From NCBI RefSeq assembly GCF_003171515.1, contig NC_089390.1:4216001-4280000 (forward strand): a DNA stretch of 64,000 bases, in the 5' to 3' direction. The notes beneath the pieces are model-generated. The model was given only the letters and a program-made list of their open reading frames with translations, was not told the origin of the DNA and searched no databases. Positions 1 through 11,773 of this stretch are shown piece by piece; within the stretch, counting starts at the first letter, position 1, and the number at the start of each line of letters is the position of its first letter. The stretch is from Pyrenophora tritici-repentis (taxonomy: Eukaryota > Ascomycota > Dothideomycetes > Pleosporales > Pleosporaceae). The translations under genes and the position numbers were made by a program.

Positions 1-2917
1 GACTTTAATGATGTTTTTGAGATAGCGGAGGTAGCAATTTCGCGATAGTTTTCTTGTGTTGCATCTAGCTTAGTCATCATATAACTACACGAGCGTCGCT
101 AGCCGTCGATGACCGCTATCTTATATCCCATCTCCCATCTTCTATATCGCTGTTAGCCATCTTTTGCAGCTACACTACCGTCTCTACAGCACGTTTTAGT
201 GTTTCTCGTTGCCCAACACGCCGAAAATGCCGCTTCGTAACCTAAAACGCGCCGCCGAGGGCACCCCCGGCCCCCACGGCCCCCACAAGCGCGCCAAAAC
301 AGCTAAAGGCAGTGCATCGCAGCCTATCCTGATGGACGATTCGCAGCCTGAGCTGTCTATCCGCACCTCGCCACGTAAAGCCCTAGCTGCTGCAGCAAGC
401 CAGGCCACCGAAGACGCGCCGTTCGAGTCGCAGTTGCGCGACGCTATACCAGAAGCTACTATACAACCGCCGGCCGAGGGTAGTAGGGCTGCTACGGAGG
501 CTACAAGTGAGGCTATCGAAGGCGGGGATGATACTGGCTTTGATGACGAGTTTACGGACAACTTTGACGGCATTGATTGGAAGCGTTTACCGCGTTTTAC
601 GAAGCCGCTGCGTACGTTGAAGCGCAACAAAAGTTGGGTATATCAGTACGGTTACCGCGTTGCCTCTCTCCGTGAGCCTCATCGTACGTTCTTTGTTTGC
701 AAATACTGCCATCATCGTAAGATCTTTTGCGCCTATCCAGAGGTTACAAAGTCGACCAGTAACGCTATCAACCACCTCGCGCAGAAGCTACTTGGCCACG
801 GCTACGATCGCAAGGGCAAACTGGATTCGATTACACTACCGCGAGGCCAAACGACGCTTAAGATGATGACCGAGGGCGGTGTCGATGTACCTCAAGGCGT
901 CGCTAACGAGCTCGGAAACTTCGACGTACAGCGCTTTCGATACGCCGCTGTTACGTGGCTTGTCGACAATAACCACCCTCTCCGCGAGTTCGAAACGCCT
1001 GCGTTTAGGCAGATGATAGAGTTTGCCAACCCGGAGGCAGCTGACGCGCTGTGGGTAAGTCACAACAGTGTAGCTAGCTTCGTGATGAGGCTGTATCGCT
1101 ATATGGAGCCGCAGGTTGTTCAGATGCTCTCGTCGGCTATTAGTAAAATCCATATAAGCTTCGATGGCTGGACGACAAAAGGCGGCAAGCGCGGCTTCTT
1201 TGGAGTTGTTGCTCATTTTGCTGACGCCGACGGCACTATCAGGGACCTACCTATCGCGCTGCCTCAGCTTACGGGCGCCCACACGGGCGAGAGGATAGCT
1301 GAAGTTGTTGGCAATATAATCGATGTCTTCGGTATAACACGTAGCCAGCTTGGGTACTTTGTGCTCGACAACGCGTACGCTAATGACACCGCCGTCACCA
1401 AACTCGCCCAACGCTTTGAATTTACAGCAAGCCATCACCGCCTCCGCTGCGGCCCTCACACACTTAACTTAGTCGGACAGATGATTATCTTCGGCTTTGA
1501 TAAGGACGCGTACGATAATGATCAGGACGAGCACAAAACAGAGGCAGCCTACCTACAAGAATGGCGGCAGCAAGGTCCGCTTGGTGTACTAATCGATATC
1601 ATCAACTACATCCAAACACCGCAACAACACGATCTTTTTGCCGATTGCCAGCGCCGTGTTAACGCTAAGGCTCCCGACCAAAAGCAGGAAATACTCGAGC
1701 CGGTAAAGCCAGTCGTCACGCGCTGGAACAGCTTTCACGACACCTTTGTACGCGCCGCAAAACTCCATAACGCCGTTGATGAGTACGCCCAAAGCCACAT
1801 CGAAAGGACGATGGGCGCCGACGCGTACGCGCGTAGCCGTAACAATAAGCTCACTAAAGTACCAGCTTGGATGAGATCTAATGGGCTTACGGCTGACGAT
1901 TGGGCGGTAATAACCCAGTATATATCAGTGTTGGAGCCGCTAAAGGAGGCGACAAAACGGCTTGAAGCTCGCGGTAAAGCTGGCCGTTTCGGCGCGATAT
2001 ACGAGGTTATACCTGTCTTCGAAGCTGTACTTGCCGTGTACGAGCAGCTACTTAAAAACCACGAAAGCGTCGACTATAATGCCAATAGCGCGCCAGAAGA
2101 TCACCTTCCTATCAACCTACGCGCAGCTTGGGCAAAGCTTAACGCGTATTACACTAAGCTCGACGAATCACCCGCATACTTTGCCGCTACCTGCCTCCAC
2201 CCATACTACAAGAACTACTGTGAGAACAGCTGGCGCGACAAACCGAGCTGGCTTGAGGCAAACAACGCTGGGTTGAAACAACTTTGGGCGTTCTATAAGC
2301 CGCAAATACAGCGCCAAAGTCGCCCACCAGTGCGGCTCTCAAGTGGTATCAACGACGCCATCAACGCGCTCGTTAATGCGGAGCCTTATGGCATTGTTGA
2401 GGTGACAGAGATGGATGAGCTGGAGCGTTGGCGACGGTTTGAACTCCGCTGGACGCAGGAGCAGTTCGAACAAGGTAGTAATCCTGTTAGCTATTGGATA
2501 AGCCTACGCCCAAAGTATCCTAACCTAGCGCGTATGGCGATCGATATATTAACAATACCAGCCTCAAGTTGTGAGTGCGAGCGGCTGTTCAGCGAGCTCG
2601 GTGATTTATTAGAGCCAAGGCGACGCAAAATTGGGTCACAACTGCTTGCAGCAATACAGTGTATACGAAGCTGGCGCGACGCTGGCTTTAAGCCTCCATC
2701 TGATTACAACTCAGGCGATGTAACTGACGCTGAGGTAGCTGCAATATACGAAATATGCAAGTGGGACAGCGAAGCTTAGTAATATATACGATATACGATT
2801 AGATCAGCACCTAAACAGTATCAAATCTATCAAACTTTCAAACAAACGGCCTCCTAAAACACTATCAAACTAAACAACTCAAATACAATCTTAAGTTTTG
2901 TACAAACAAATCAAATC
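1..2917 (+). mobile_element. hAT-type DNA transposon (hAT-1), left end outside window or unresolved
   Basis: The interval is defined by an intact hAT transposase gene. The right boundary near 2917 is inferred because host-like HET coding sequence resumes there. The 3' flank (about 2800-2917) is AT-rich and repeats tcaaac/tcaaat-like words, as expected of subterminal repeats. I could not find paired terminal inverted repeats or a target-site duplication, so the exact ends are uncertain. Confidence 0.5.
227..2779 (+). CDS. hAT family transposase, apparently intact
   Basis: An uninterrupted reading frame of about 850 codons; I place the start at the first ATG of the frame (227), because the longer reading begins with a non-ATG codon. 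A BED-like zinc finger (CKYCHHRK followed by a His pair) lies near residues 160-190 and would bind the element ends. The central catalytic region contains SFDGWTTK and the later FVLDNAYAND segment, matching the spacing of hAT RNase-H-like domains. The C-terminus carries the hAT dimerisation signature (SSCECERLFSELGDL, then RRRKIG) near residues 780-800. No frameshift or stop interrupts it, unlike the second hAT element at 33.6-36.4 kb, so it may be competent for transposition. It sits directly beside a truncated HET gene, suggesting insertion into that gene. Confidence 0.9.
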   Translation: MPLRNLKRAAEGTPGPHGPHKRAKTAKGSASQPILMDDSQPELSIRTSPRKALAAAASQATEDAPFESQLRDAIPEATIQPPAEGSRAATEATSEAIEGGDDTGFDDEFTDNFDGIDWKRLPRFTKPLRTLKRNKSWVYQYGYRVASLREPHRTFFVCKYCHHRKIFCAYPEVTKSTSNAINHLAQKLLGHGYDRKGKLDSITLPRGQTTLKMMTEGGVDVPQGVANELGNFDVQRFRYAAVTWLVDNNHPLREFETPAFRQMIEFANPEAADALWVSHNSVASFVMRLYRYMEPQVVQMLSSAISKIHISFDGWTTKGGKRGFFGVVAHFADADGTIRDLPIALPQLTGAHTGERIAEVVGNIIDVFGITRSQLGYFVLDNAYANDTAVTKLAQRFEFTASHHRLRCGPHTLNLVGQMIIFGFDKDAYDNDQDEHKTEAAYLQEWRQQGPLGVLIDIINYIQTPQQHDLFADCQRRVNAKAPDQKQEILEPVKPVVTRWNSFHDTFVRAAKLHNAVDEYAQSHIERTMGADAYARSRNNKLTKVPAWMRSNGLTADDWAVITQYISVLEPLKEATKRLEARGKAGRFGAIYEVIPVFEAVLAVYEQLLKNHESVDYNANSAPEDHLPINLRAAWAKLNAYYTKLDESPAYFAATCLHPYYKNYCENSWRDKPSWLEANNAGLKQLWAFYKPQIQRQSRPPVRLSSGINDAINALVNAEPYGIVEVTEMDELERWRRFELRWTQEQFEQGSNPVSYWISLRPKYPNLARMAIDILTIPASSCECERLFSELGDLLEPRRRKIGSQLLAAIQCIRSWRDAGFKPPSDYNSGDVTDAEVAAIYEICKWDSEA

Positions 2918-3508
2918 AGCGTCCAAAGTTTGTTTGATTTGCTTAATGACAAGTCTGACTGTCAGGATCCACGAGACAAGATCTATGGTTTAATGGGGCT
3001 CGTCAAGACTGAACACCGTTTGGAAGTCGATTACCGGAAGTCACTTTACGAAGTCCTCATAGATGTTGTGAAGCTGTGCGACAAAATTTACAAACACACC
3101 TTTGACGCCTCTGGAAAGCGGTTGTATTGGGAAGAATGCAATCCTCCCCTGTCACCAGCTCAAAACAGTTACACATATTCACCCTACGTCGAAAGCCTAT
3201 ATAACTTAAGCATAAAGATAGGAATTCCACCTCCTCATTCCGGAACCTTTCGACAATGCTTGGAACACATATGGTTGAGATTTGACACGTGGCACAAGTT
3301 TGAGTGGAGTCGTAGACACTTCAGCTATATAAGAGGAGATTACCCGCTTGTTGAAATGGAATTTTCCCTATCATCTTCGTCTGATAATAGTTCCGAGATC
3401 ACCACGCCTGTACCGCACATGGATGAATCCCGCAGCTACTGGTGGTATATCGATGGCGGAAAGAAAATTAAGTTTCACTGTGATGGACTTACTGCTTCTG
3501 AGCCCTAG
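2918..3508 (+). pseudogene. C-terminal remnant of a HET-domain (heterokaryon incompatibility) protein
   Basis: The frame begins without an ATG right after the hAT-1 flank and reads DPRDKIYGLMGL, the motif that follows the HET domain core in fungal heterokaryon-incompatibility proteins. About 195 residues remain, with no HET N-terminal half in the window. HET proteins trigger cell death after fusion with an unlike strain. The missing N-terminus should lie upstream of the transposon if the element split the gene. The remaining C-terminal part is acidic and serine-rich and has no other domain I recognise. Treat it as a fragment rather than a functional gene. Confidence 0.6.
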
Positions 3509-5005
3509 AGCGAGACGGCTACCTCGGACCAACGGGAGAACGAATGTTTCTATCTTGTACTCCGCCAAACAGCCATGCACTCCAAGTCGGCGGACACGCC
3601 GAATTAGAAATCGCCGTCCAGCAACATTCCATACACTACCTCAACATCTCAAGTTGTCACGTCCACCACTCGCTCACAAGATCCCAAATTCCTATTCCAA
3701 ATGTACGACACACGAATAAACCCTACACCCCCACCGCGAATCGCAGCGCCCGCCCCCTTTCAAAAAAGCAGGGAAGCGTAAGAGAGTCTAGTAATTGTAT
3801 CCGGCGTCTCCCCCCTCCACTTTCCCCCGTCCCACCTATCTACCCAAACCCAAACCCCAAACCCACACGCCCCTCCCACCCCCTCTAAAAACCCTCTGTA
3901 CTTTACAAAATAAAGGAAGAATAGTTTTTTCATGATTTTTGGTTCTGCGCAACCAGAGTCTTCGCGGTGAAGATGGTTGTGCTAGCCTGGTTTGGAGTGA
4001 GGGGGTGTTTTTACGCAGATGCTCGGCCCGGTGGAGATGCTGCGTGGAAGAGGTGGGGTGGGCTGGGTCGCATAGGATAGTGGAGGAGGAGGTGTGTGAG
4101 GGGGGTCGGGTTGATATTGGCGGGGACGGAGGAGAGAAGCGTGGGTGGCTGGCTGGTCTCGGGATGTCTTTTGCCGGGGGTGGAGAACGATAGAGGGAAG
4201 ATAGATAGGGGAAAGGGAATGGGAATGGGAAGGAAAGAAACATAGAATAGGTAGGGGAGGAAGAAAGTGTTACCATGCTATCACACATTTTCTACTTACG
4301 TCCCAACTGATTTACCACAAAACCAGCAGCACTCATATTTTCTCAGGGCTCTCAACAAACCAAATAGTTCTACAGTAAATCATCTCTGATATCCATGCGT
4401 AGATTGCTTCATCAAACCACAGGACAAATGTGCCGAGTAGAGAGGGAGGCAGCAATGTAGTGCGTGAACATGGCATGTATGATGGGGAAGTAGAAGAAAA
4501 GGGGTGAGTTTGCGAAAGCCGAATAATTTATAGCTCTGCAGAAACGGGGTGTATGATGTACGTATGATGTAAATTACAATCATGGTCCGGGGTGGTGGAG
4601 GTTAGGTACACTAAGGTGTAGAGGGCCGAATGGGAACCAGAAGAACTCAACAACCAAGCAGTTGAGGCAAGCGATTGAGATGAAAAATAACGACTTCGAT
4701 TTCACAGGCTAAAGAAGCCATTCAAAGCCTATAGAGAATAGAGACTAATAATGTCCCTGGGATATGGTATGAGTACCCCATTCTACGCCAAACGCCCTGC
4801 AATGCCCCCCCCTTGTTTACCAAGTCGACGTTGCAACAAGCTACATCTCCGAAGTGTCAGCGCGCAGTGAAGGATACGTTGATGATACACTTCCTCAACC
4901 CATGCAGCACCTCCACCACCCTCCCAACTAACCCACTCCCAATCACGAGAACAGCGCCTCACCCCACCTCATCCGATGCACTCTAGAATCAAAGAGCGAG
5001 TAACA
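3509..5005. other. Intergenic, low-complexity, no supportable gene
   Basis: Pyrimidine-rich (about 3800-3885) and purine-rich (about 4190-4270) stretches dominate. A G-quadruplex-type motif occurs on the minus strand at 3843-3864. Open frames here are proline/serine-rich by composition and have no recognisable domain. Confidence 0.5.
3843..3864 (-). other. G-quadruplex-type motif
   Basis: On the minus strand four G tracts (3, 4, 3, 3) are separated by TTT loops, which meets the usual G3+N1-7 rule. It lies in a C-rich plus-strand stretch. No gene model overlaps it. Confidence 0.5.
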
Positions 5006-5613
5006 CTACACCCTAACCCTCTGCTTCTTCTCAATCTCATCCTTCAACCCCACCAAATCCTGTTCCGTGGCCTCAAACTCCAAGCCCGTCTTAACCCACG
5101 CCTCAGCCTCATCCAACCTACCCATCTCAAGCAGACACTTGCCCCGCCTCCACCACGCCTTAGCATTCCCAACTTTCTTCATCTCAACACTCGCCTCCGC
5201 GTCCACAGACCCCTCGGCCCAATTCTGCATCGACATATTGGCCTGCGCGCGATTACTGAGCAGACCAGATAGTTCTTCGCGGACGAGACCCGAGGGCTCC
5301 CACGAGGGACGCGCGAGCGCCATGTCGATTGCGAGCGTGTAGAATTTGATAGCCGCGCCGTGTTGGCCTTTTTTGTATTCAGCGTTGCCGGATTCACGTA
5401 GTTTGCCGATCTGGGCGGAGCGCTTGGGGTTGACGGGCACGGGCGGTGGGGGGCGTGCCTGTGGGGGTCTCCACGAGGAGGAGGTTGCGGTGCAGGGCGT
5501 TTAGGGCCGCGAGCTCGGTTTCTAGTGCGTTGCTGCTGGGGGGGTGTGGCAGTTATGTTTGTGGCGTCGTCGATGGAGAGGGGGAGGAGGGTGAAGACGT
5601 CGGGGGATTCCAT
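5006..5613 (-). CDS. sec72: Sec72-like translocon (Sec62/63 complex) subunit, frameshifted as read
   Basis: The protein begins MESPDVFTLLPLSID and ends in a TPR region (NPKRSAQIGKLRESGNAEYKKG..., then NRAQANMSMQNW and AWWRRGKCLLEMGRLDEA), the layout of fungal Sec72, which works with Sec62/63 in post-translational import into the ER. Two single-base shifts are needed to read the whole gene: removing one base from the G7 run at 5538-5544 and one from the G6 run at 5448-5453 joins the N-terminus, the conserved ALETELAALNALHRNLL stretch and the TPR part into about 201 residues. Both lesions lie exactly in homopolymers, so sequencing error is as likely as mutation. No intron is required. Confidence 0.8.
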
Positions 5614-6540
5614 GGTTGTGGTTTGTGTGGTTTTGTGTGCGCGTGTGTGTTTGTTTCTGTGTAAGGTGTGTTTGGGTGGCTTTGTGAGCGTTTGTTGGGG
5701 AGAGAGTGTTGTTGCGCGAGTGGTGGGGAATTGGTGTGGTAGGTGATGAGGACAGTTTGGACAATTAATCGTGTTATCGATAAAGGACGCGCTAACACGT
5801 GGCTTCCAAAGTTGTCGCCGTCTCGTCTAGGTGATCGACCTAACAACTTCACTCTTCTATCATGATAATTGAAGTAGTGGTAATTGAAGCTCTTGTGGAA
5901 TCTGATGGGAACCGTGAACACGATACTCTTAGCTGTTGGGTAAGCCCGGGTTACATATCATAGCTTCTTGGAGAACCCGCCTTCAAAATGTCCACCATGA
6001 CTTCGCTGCCGCTCTATCATTGTTCAAAATGGAACCATCTGGCCTGTTTCCAGGACTGGAGATGGTGCATCAGATTTTCCAAATGATTAGTTCCACGAAA
6101 GGACGATATGAATCTTGGATCTATCACAGTGAGAGCGAGCATGGTCAAATGCACACGCTCAAATCACGAGTTGGGTTTCGCAAATCGAGGCAATTCAGGA
6201 AGGTAAAAAGCACCTTAGACCCTGGTAAAGCTTGTAAGCTGGATACCAAGTTTTTTGTTATGCCAACATGCAGTATGGTAAACAACTGGTATGTTCTTGT
6301 ATCGTCCCTGCTCCTGTGTCTGGAGGTTCTTATCTGTCCTTGGTCAGTATGTCCTAGAAGCTTCAAAAACCTCGTTTGGTCTTTGCAAGGTTATCTCTCG
6401 CTTTCTGATGTGTGTATGTTGTTCCTGCAAACACGTGCGCGAGTTCTTAAAAAGGGTAACCCCCTCTTGTCCCACCAACTTCCTTCCTCTCCTCACTAAG
6501 AGCTTGAGCTCAATACTTTCATTGCTTTTAAACGTACAAC
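5614..6540. other. Intergenic, no supportable gene
   Basis: This holds the presumed divergent promoters of the Sec72-like gene and the ubiquitin-type fusion gene. It is GT-rich to about 5750. A frame of about 187 codons (5936-6499) starts at a non-ATG codon and shows no family resemblance. Confidence 0.5.
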
Positions 6541-6908
6541 ATGGAGAGTTACACAGTCAGAGTCATAGCGGAAGGCCGTAGTCAAAGATTGCTCGTCGTG
6601 CTTTCCCCGTCCCAACTCTGCTCAGCCCTGGTCGACAGCGTCAGGTCGCAACTGCCGACTCTTACCACCAGTCTCCAACTCAGCGACACCAAAGATTATC
6701 AGATCAGCCTGCATTTCACAGCGGAAGATGGGCCAAGATTGAACATGGAGGATCTACTTTCTGATACCCTACCCGACCCAAGAGAGGTTGTGTACGCAGT
6801 CGTTGATGTGAGTTCCCCCAATTACAAGCTCAGAACGAGTTCCAGAAAAGCATGATGAGGTTTTTGCTGTTTCCACTGCGATGGTTCATGCTAATCATGT
6901 GATACACT

Positions 6909-7070
6909 TCTGAGCAGGTTTCTAGCCCCTTGGTTCTGACGCACCGGCCCAAATCTACTGGGAAGACATTGCACACTTAGGGCATCGCTCCTGAGCAGGT
7001 TTCTAGCCAATTGACTCTGACGCACCGGTCCAAATCCAGTGAAACGACATTGCGCATTCGGGTCGTCACT
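6909..7070 (+). repeat. 81-bp tandem duplication spanning an intron acceptor and exon start
   Basis: Copy A (6909-6989) and copy B (6990-7070) both contain tgagcag|gtttctagcc followed by a related coding stretch. Copy B gives an open exon (VSSQLTLTHRSKSS). Copy A uses the same acceptor but reaches a TAG after about 20 codons, so only the downstream acceptor at 6998 keeps the gene open. Confidence 0.75.
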
Positions 7071-10000
7071 CCGGAGCTGGCTCAGTCCGACATTAATGCC
7101 ATTGCTCCGCTACCGTCCCGCGTGCCAATTAGCTACACATTGAATCAGCTTAAAGGCCTTGTTGAAGAGCATCTTGGCAACTCCACAGAAGATGGTGAAT
7201 GCCCTGATCTAGCGTGCAACTGCAGCCTTGCCCGAAAGATTGACAGCGACGCTGTTTTAAACGTACAGGACATCGGGGACTGGGATGTCCTTCAGAATGT
7301 CATCATAGTCCATTCCAACAACAATGTCGTCGCGATCCCGGTCAAGGATCTTGCACTCAGCACCATCCAACAGGCAACAAGAGATCATCTCCATGGAATG
7401 AACTTGGACAATAAATTCCTCAATGCCCTCGGGGGCGTTGAGGATACGAGTGTGCGACAAACTGGAGGAAAGCAATACATCAAGGCTCCAGTCATGGCCT
7501 TGTGCTCGAAACAATGTCGCACTCACCGCCAAGGCCAACAGTTCAGAGATACGCACAACCCACCGGCATGGCGAGCCAAAACCATCGATATTCACCTCTC
7601 AGAGTGTCCCCTCGAAATCACCGCACACAATTCTGATGTCACACTTGAAGCGGCCAAGCTGGACGATTGTGCCATGAACGGGATACTAGATATTTACGCT
7701 GTGCAGCGATGGACACAGGATCCGACAGATGGCGTCAATCAAGGCAAATCAGGCATATTCAGCTATTCAGCAGCTTGGAAGCATCCTTTTGATCAAACTG
7801 ATCGCGGCATATCTGACCTGCTCTCAACACTACGCGTCTTTAGTGACCTGACTTCTAGTATCATTATGGATGATGAACGACAAGATGCGATCCTTCACAT
7901 GATAGACCTACTTACGCATTTCCCTCCAGCAGTCAGGGCAGCATACATACTGATGCGTGGCGAGAACCCTCGGCTTTGTGAGCGGGCTGCTCTGGCACAG
8001 TGCCTTTACGAGGCCCTCAAGAAGATTGTTCCACTACAAATCATCAAGTCGGATCGTATGCGTTTGTTTGAAGGGTCTCGTATCCTGTTTGGTCTCATTC
8101 TTGAGAAGGCAAAAAACATGAAGCTTTCTAAACTTTCTAAGATTGGAGATTACTCAAAGCTTCTATATCTCAGTATGCCGGTATACGACATGCAGAACAT
8201 GACTACGATGATGCCGGTACTTTCTCTTCCCGTGCAGACCACGACAGGCCTTGTTGCCATTGGGTACCATCACGCATTCGACGAAGGCGCACTTCTGAAG
8301 TGGACCAACAGCCAAAGTTCAGTGAAAGTGTCTATAGTGGATCAGAGATGGAATCGGGTTGCCACGCTTTCTGGTGGTACCACAATGCAAGTTGTTGCAT
8401 TCAATGCCGATGCTGTCCGATCTGGTCAGCGCTACGCTGATGGTGGTAAGTTCAGAACGTGAAATTAACTTACTAGAGCTGTACTGACGTCGGGTCACAT
8501 CAGGAGACATTAGCAAGATCATTTCCGTGGCTGAGTACTCCGACTTAACCTATCTAGCTAACCTGTGCAGCCGTAATGGACTAACAGTTGTTGCCCCTGC
8601 TGAATTGCCGTCCGCCGATGCTCCAGTACTGACTCTTGATCGAGAGGGTTCACTTGCGGTATACGTAGGCCGTGAAGGTTGTGGGTCCCCAGGGAGCAAT
8701 ATACTCATGTTCCGCCCTACCATGAAAAACGAAACCGAAGCCGTGGATGTTTCAATCATCACTGTATTACTGGAGCCTATCCTCACAGAACGAACTGCCA
8801 ATGGAACGATTGTTTCGAAGCTTATGGAAGCCACTATCGAAGCATGACCACTCCCGACGAGATCACCGTGATTTGTGTCGACCTAAGTCGAAGCATGAAT
8901 GAACGGTGTGGTTTCGAGGATTTTGAGCACAACGAAGATGCTTTCGCAGATATGCAATCGCATACAGGGGAAGATAAAGACATTTCGGAAGACCTGGATA
9001 ATGATTCGGAAGATCCCGCTTTTCCACTACCAGAACCCGGTGAACTGAAAGGTATGTCTGCTGACGTCTTCACTTCCATACAGACATGCGAGATTATTTA
9101 CCACCTGTCATCCGCTATTAGAAAGAGCCCACTCTTTTCTCTATTCATGTAGCATGTCAGCTGACTAATAACAGAATACCTTAACTAGAACACATGAGTC
9201 ATATAGCGATTTTCTCGCCATTGTCGGTTCCGATAAAAACGACTTTGATCGCCGCAAGAATGCGGAAACGGTGTTGCAAATCCTCAAGCAACTCCATAAA
9301 ACGCAGATTGCATCCAAACAAAAAGAACTGGAGAGTAGAAGGACCAATGCGACTCAGTATACTTACCGCACGGAGAGTGAAAGCTTCCGTCGCGACATCG
9401 GCACGCTGAAGAATCGATCTTTGCGCCTTCAGAAGTTTCGATCTCTCCTGTGTGCTTGGCTGATCAACTGTGCTGACAGAGAGCGTAAATCTGCCGAATC
9501 CACTAATTTGGAAGCCTGGCGACACCATGCCTACAGTTCGCAAGGTGGTCGGACAAACTGAAGGAGCCCGCCCAAGCTTTCAGATACCTCCTGAATATTG
9601 CTGCCACATCAGTAATGAGATCATGGAAAATACTGTAATCACTGTGGATAACTACACGTATGATCGTCGAAACATTGAGAGATGGCTCCGGAGCAACGAA
9701 CGATCGCCACTCACAGATCTTATTTTGACCAGCAATGATCTGCGCCCCAACGTACAAATCAAGGAAAAGATCACTTCATACCTCAATTGCGCGGACATAA
9801 TATCAGCTCATCAAAAATCCAGGGTGCACACCAGGGCATCGTCTGCTATGCTCCATGTGACTTTCCAGACGCCAGACGGGGCACATTCTTTTGATCTACC
9901 ACGTACTCTTCAATCGAAAGTGCTGTGGGAAATCGCCTTCCGTTTAACTAAGGGGCGTCATGATGGATACAAGTTACAACACAGGAATGCCCCCGTTCCG

Positions 10001-11611
10001 GCTTCAGAACACGCAATCGAACTCATCGTGAATCCCGACCATGAGATCTTCATCAACGATGTTGTTTCTACCGCAGCGGTGCCAGCCGTTAACCAAAAGA
10101 CAGAAGAATTGTGTCTAGTGAAAGTTTATGGGAAATATTACGCTAAGCCTGTCGTATCATACTGGGAACCGAAGAAAACAACAAAAACTATGGCCTCAGC
10201 TGTGCTCAGGTAGTATCGCCAGAAGTTCTCGACTCTGTCTCGTATACCATCTCAGGTCCCATTAAGGTTTTGGACGAAGCTGCGCAACGAGGGTGACGGT
10301 TACTGTACAGGAACAAATTACGATACACATTGGAAGACAATGTACTCTTGCTTCAACCGTGAATTCTGCACTGGAATATTGGATGAGGAGCCATGCGTCC
10401 ACAAAGTACAAAATGCTCCCATCAATGCTAGTCAGCCTCTCGTCTTCAAGCTCTTGCTTGACACGCTTTCGACTCCTTCAAACGAGACCAACCACTTGAC
10501 GCGCCTGGATGTCTTGAAACAGATGTTTGATGCGTATATCAATCGCGTACTAGCGTACAGCTTCCAACCCCACATTGGTCTAGTTACATTCAATACCAAG
10601 ACTCAGGTGGCACAAAAGATTACGAACGCAGTGGAGAACTCCCGCCACAAGCTCAACAATTTGGCAGCCTATGGGGACACAGCTATCTGGGACAGTGTTG
10701 CTCTTGCACAGGACCAAATTCAACAGCACGCTAAACAGTACCCTAATGCAAAGCTACGAATCATTTGCATCTCAGACGGCGAAGACAATACATCCCTGAA
10801 CACGGTAGAGGATGTGGCGAAGCGTCTAACGCGTTGTGGTATTGTTGTAGACTCCTTTTGTCTCGGCAATACCGGGAACCTGCGATTGCAGACACTTAGC
10901 TCTTTGACTGAGGGATATGTTTTTGCGCCCAAGACTCTCGATGAAGCCATGGCAATATGTGAGCTGGAGCCCGTTCTTTCCCTTCTAGAACGACCACCGT
11001 CAATAAGTCCTGCTAGGTCACGTTATCACCACAACAGGTTTCGCCAGTACCCCCACTCCAGCATTTCCACATTCTCGGGGGCGACCAGTGAAGCCCAGAT
11101 ACAGCGCGTTACTCCCGACTCTTTCCCCGCTCGTCGAGAATATCCCGAGCTCCAGCACATATTCGTTGAGCTCGGTCAATTCGCCAAGCAGGTATCACGA
11201 AACCGTACCAACAACAATATTTGGCAGACCAGGATGCACATCGAGATCCACAATTCGAGCGCCAATCCACATCCGCACTACGACATCTAAATCTGCGAGT
11301 CAAACATGGGACTTTGGAAAGTGGTCATGGAAGGCCCACCCGAGAGCACCTATGCCGGCGGTACATTCTTTCTATATGTCAAGATGGGCGACAACTATCC
11401 CATGTCAGCACCTGAGGCGCGTTTCATCACTCCCGTCTACCATCCGAACATCAACCGACATGGACGCATCTGCCACTCCATCTTGGATCGCAACTGGACG
11501 GCAGACACCACAAACAAGAACGTCATCGATACTATCTACTCGCTCTTGCTGGTCCCGGAGTTCAGCGATCCTATCAATACTGTCGTTACGCTCAACTACC
11601 ATTGGGACGAG

Positions 11612-11773
11612 CAGACTCCGCAACAATCAATTAAGTGGGTCCAGAGAGGCCATATTTGATTTGATTGATTACCTATTTAGGCCTAGTAATTACCCGTAGA
11701 GGTTTAACCCCTACCTAGATAGGTAAGTGGGTCTTTATAAGAGGCATATTTGATTTGTTTGTTGCGGACTGTG
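11612..11773 (+). mobile_element. hAT-type MITE, copy 1, inserted in the E2 coding region
   Basis: A 162-bp element with imperfect terminal inverted repeats (left cagactccgcaacaatcaa; right end reads cacagtccgcaacaaacaa in reverse complement). It is flanked by a perfect 8-bp target duplication gggacgag at 11604-11611 and 11774-11781. An 8-bp duplication is characteristic of hAT superfamily elements. It has no coding capacity. It interrupts the fusion gene after the codons for HWDE. Confidence 0.9.

Noticed and set aside
3836..4288. Pro/Ser-rich frame on the minus strand
   Set aside because: Its composition follows simple pyrimidine/purine tracts; no conserved motif.
5936..6499. 187-codon frame upstream of the ubiquitin-type fusion gene
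   Set aside because: It starts at a non-ATG codon, has no domain, and occupies a likely promoter and leader region.
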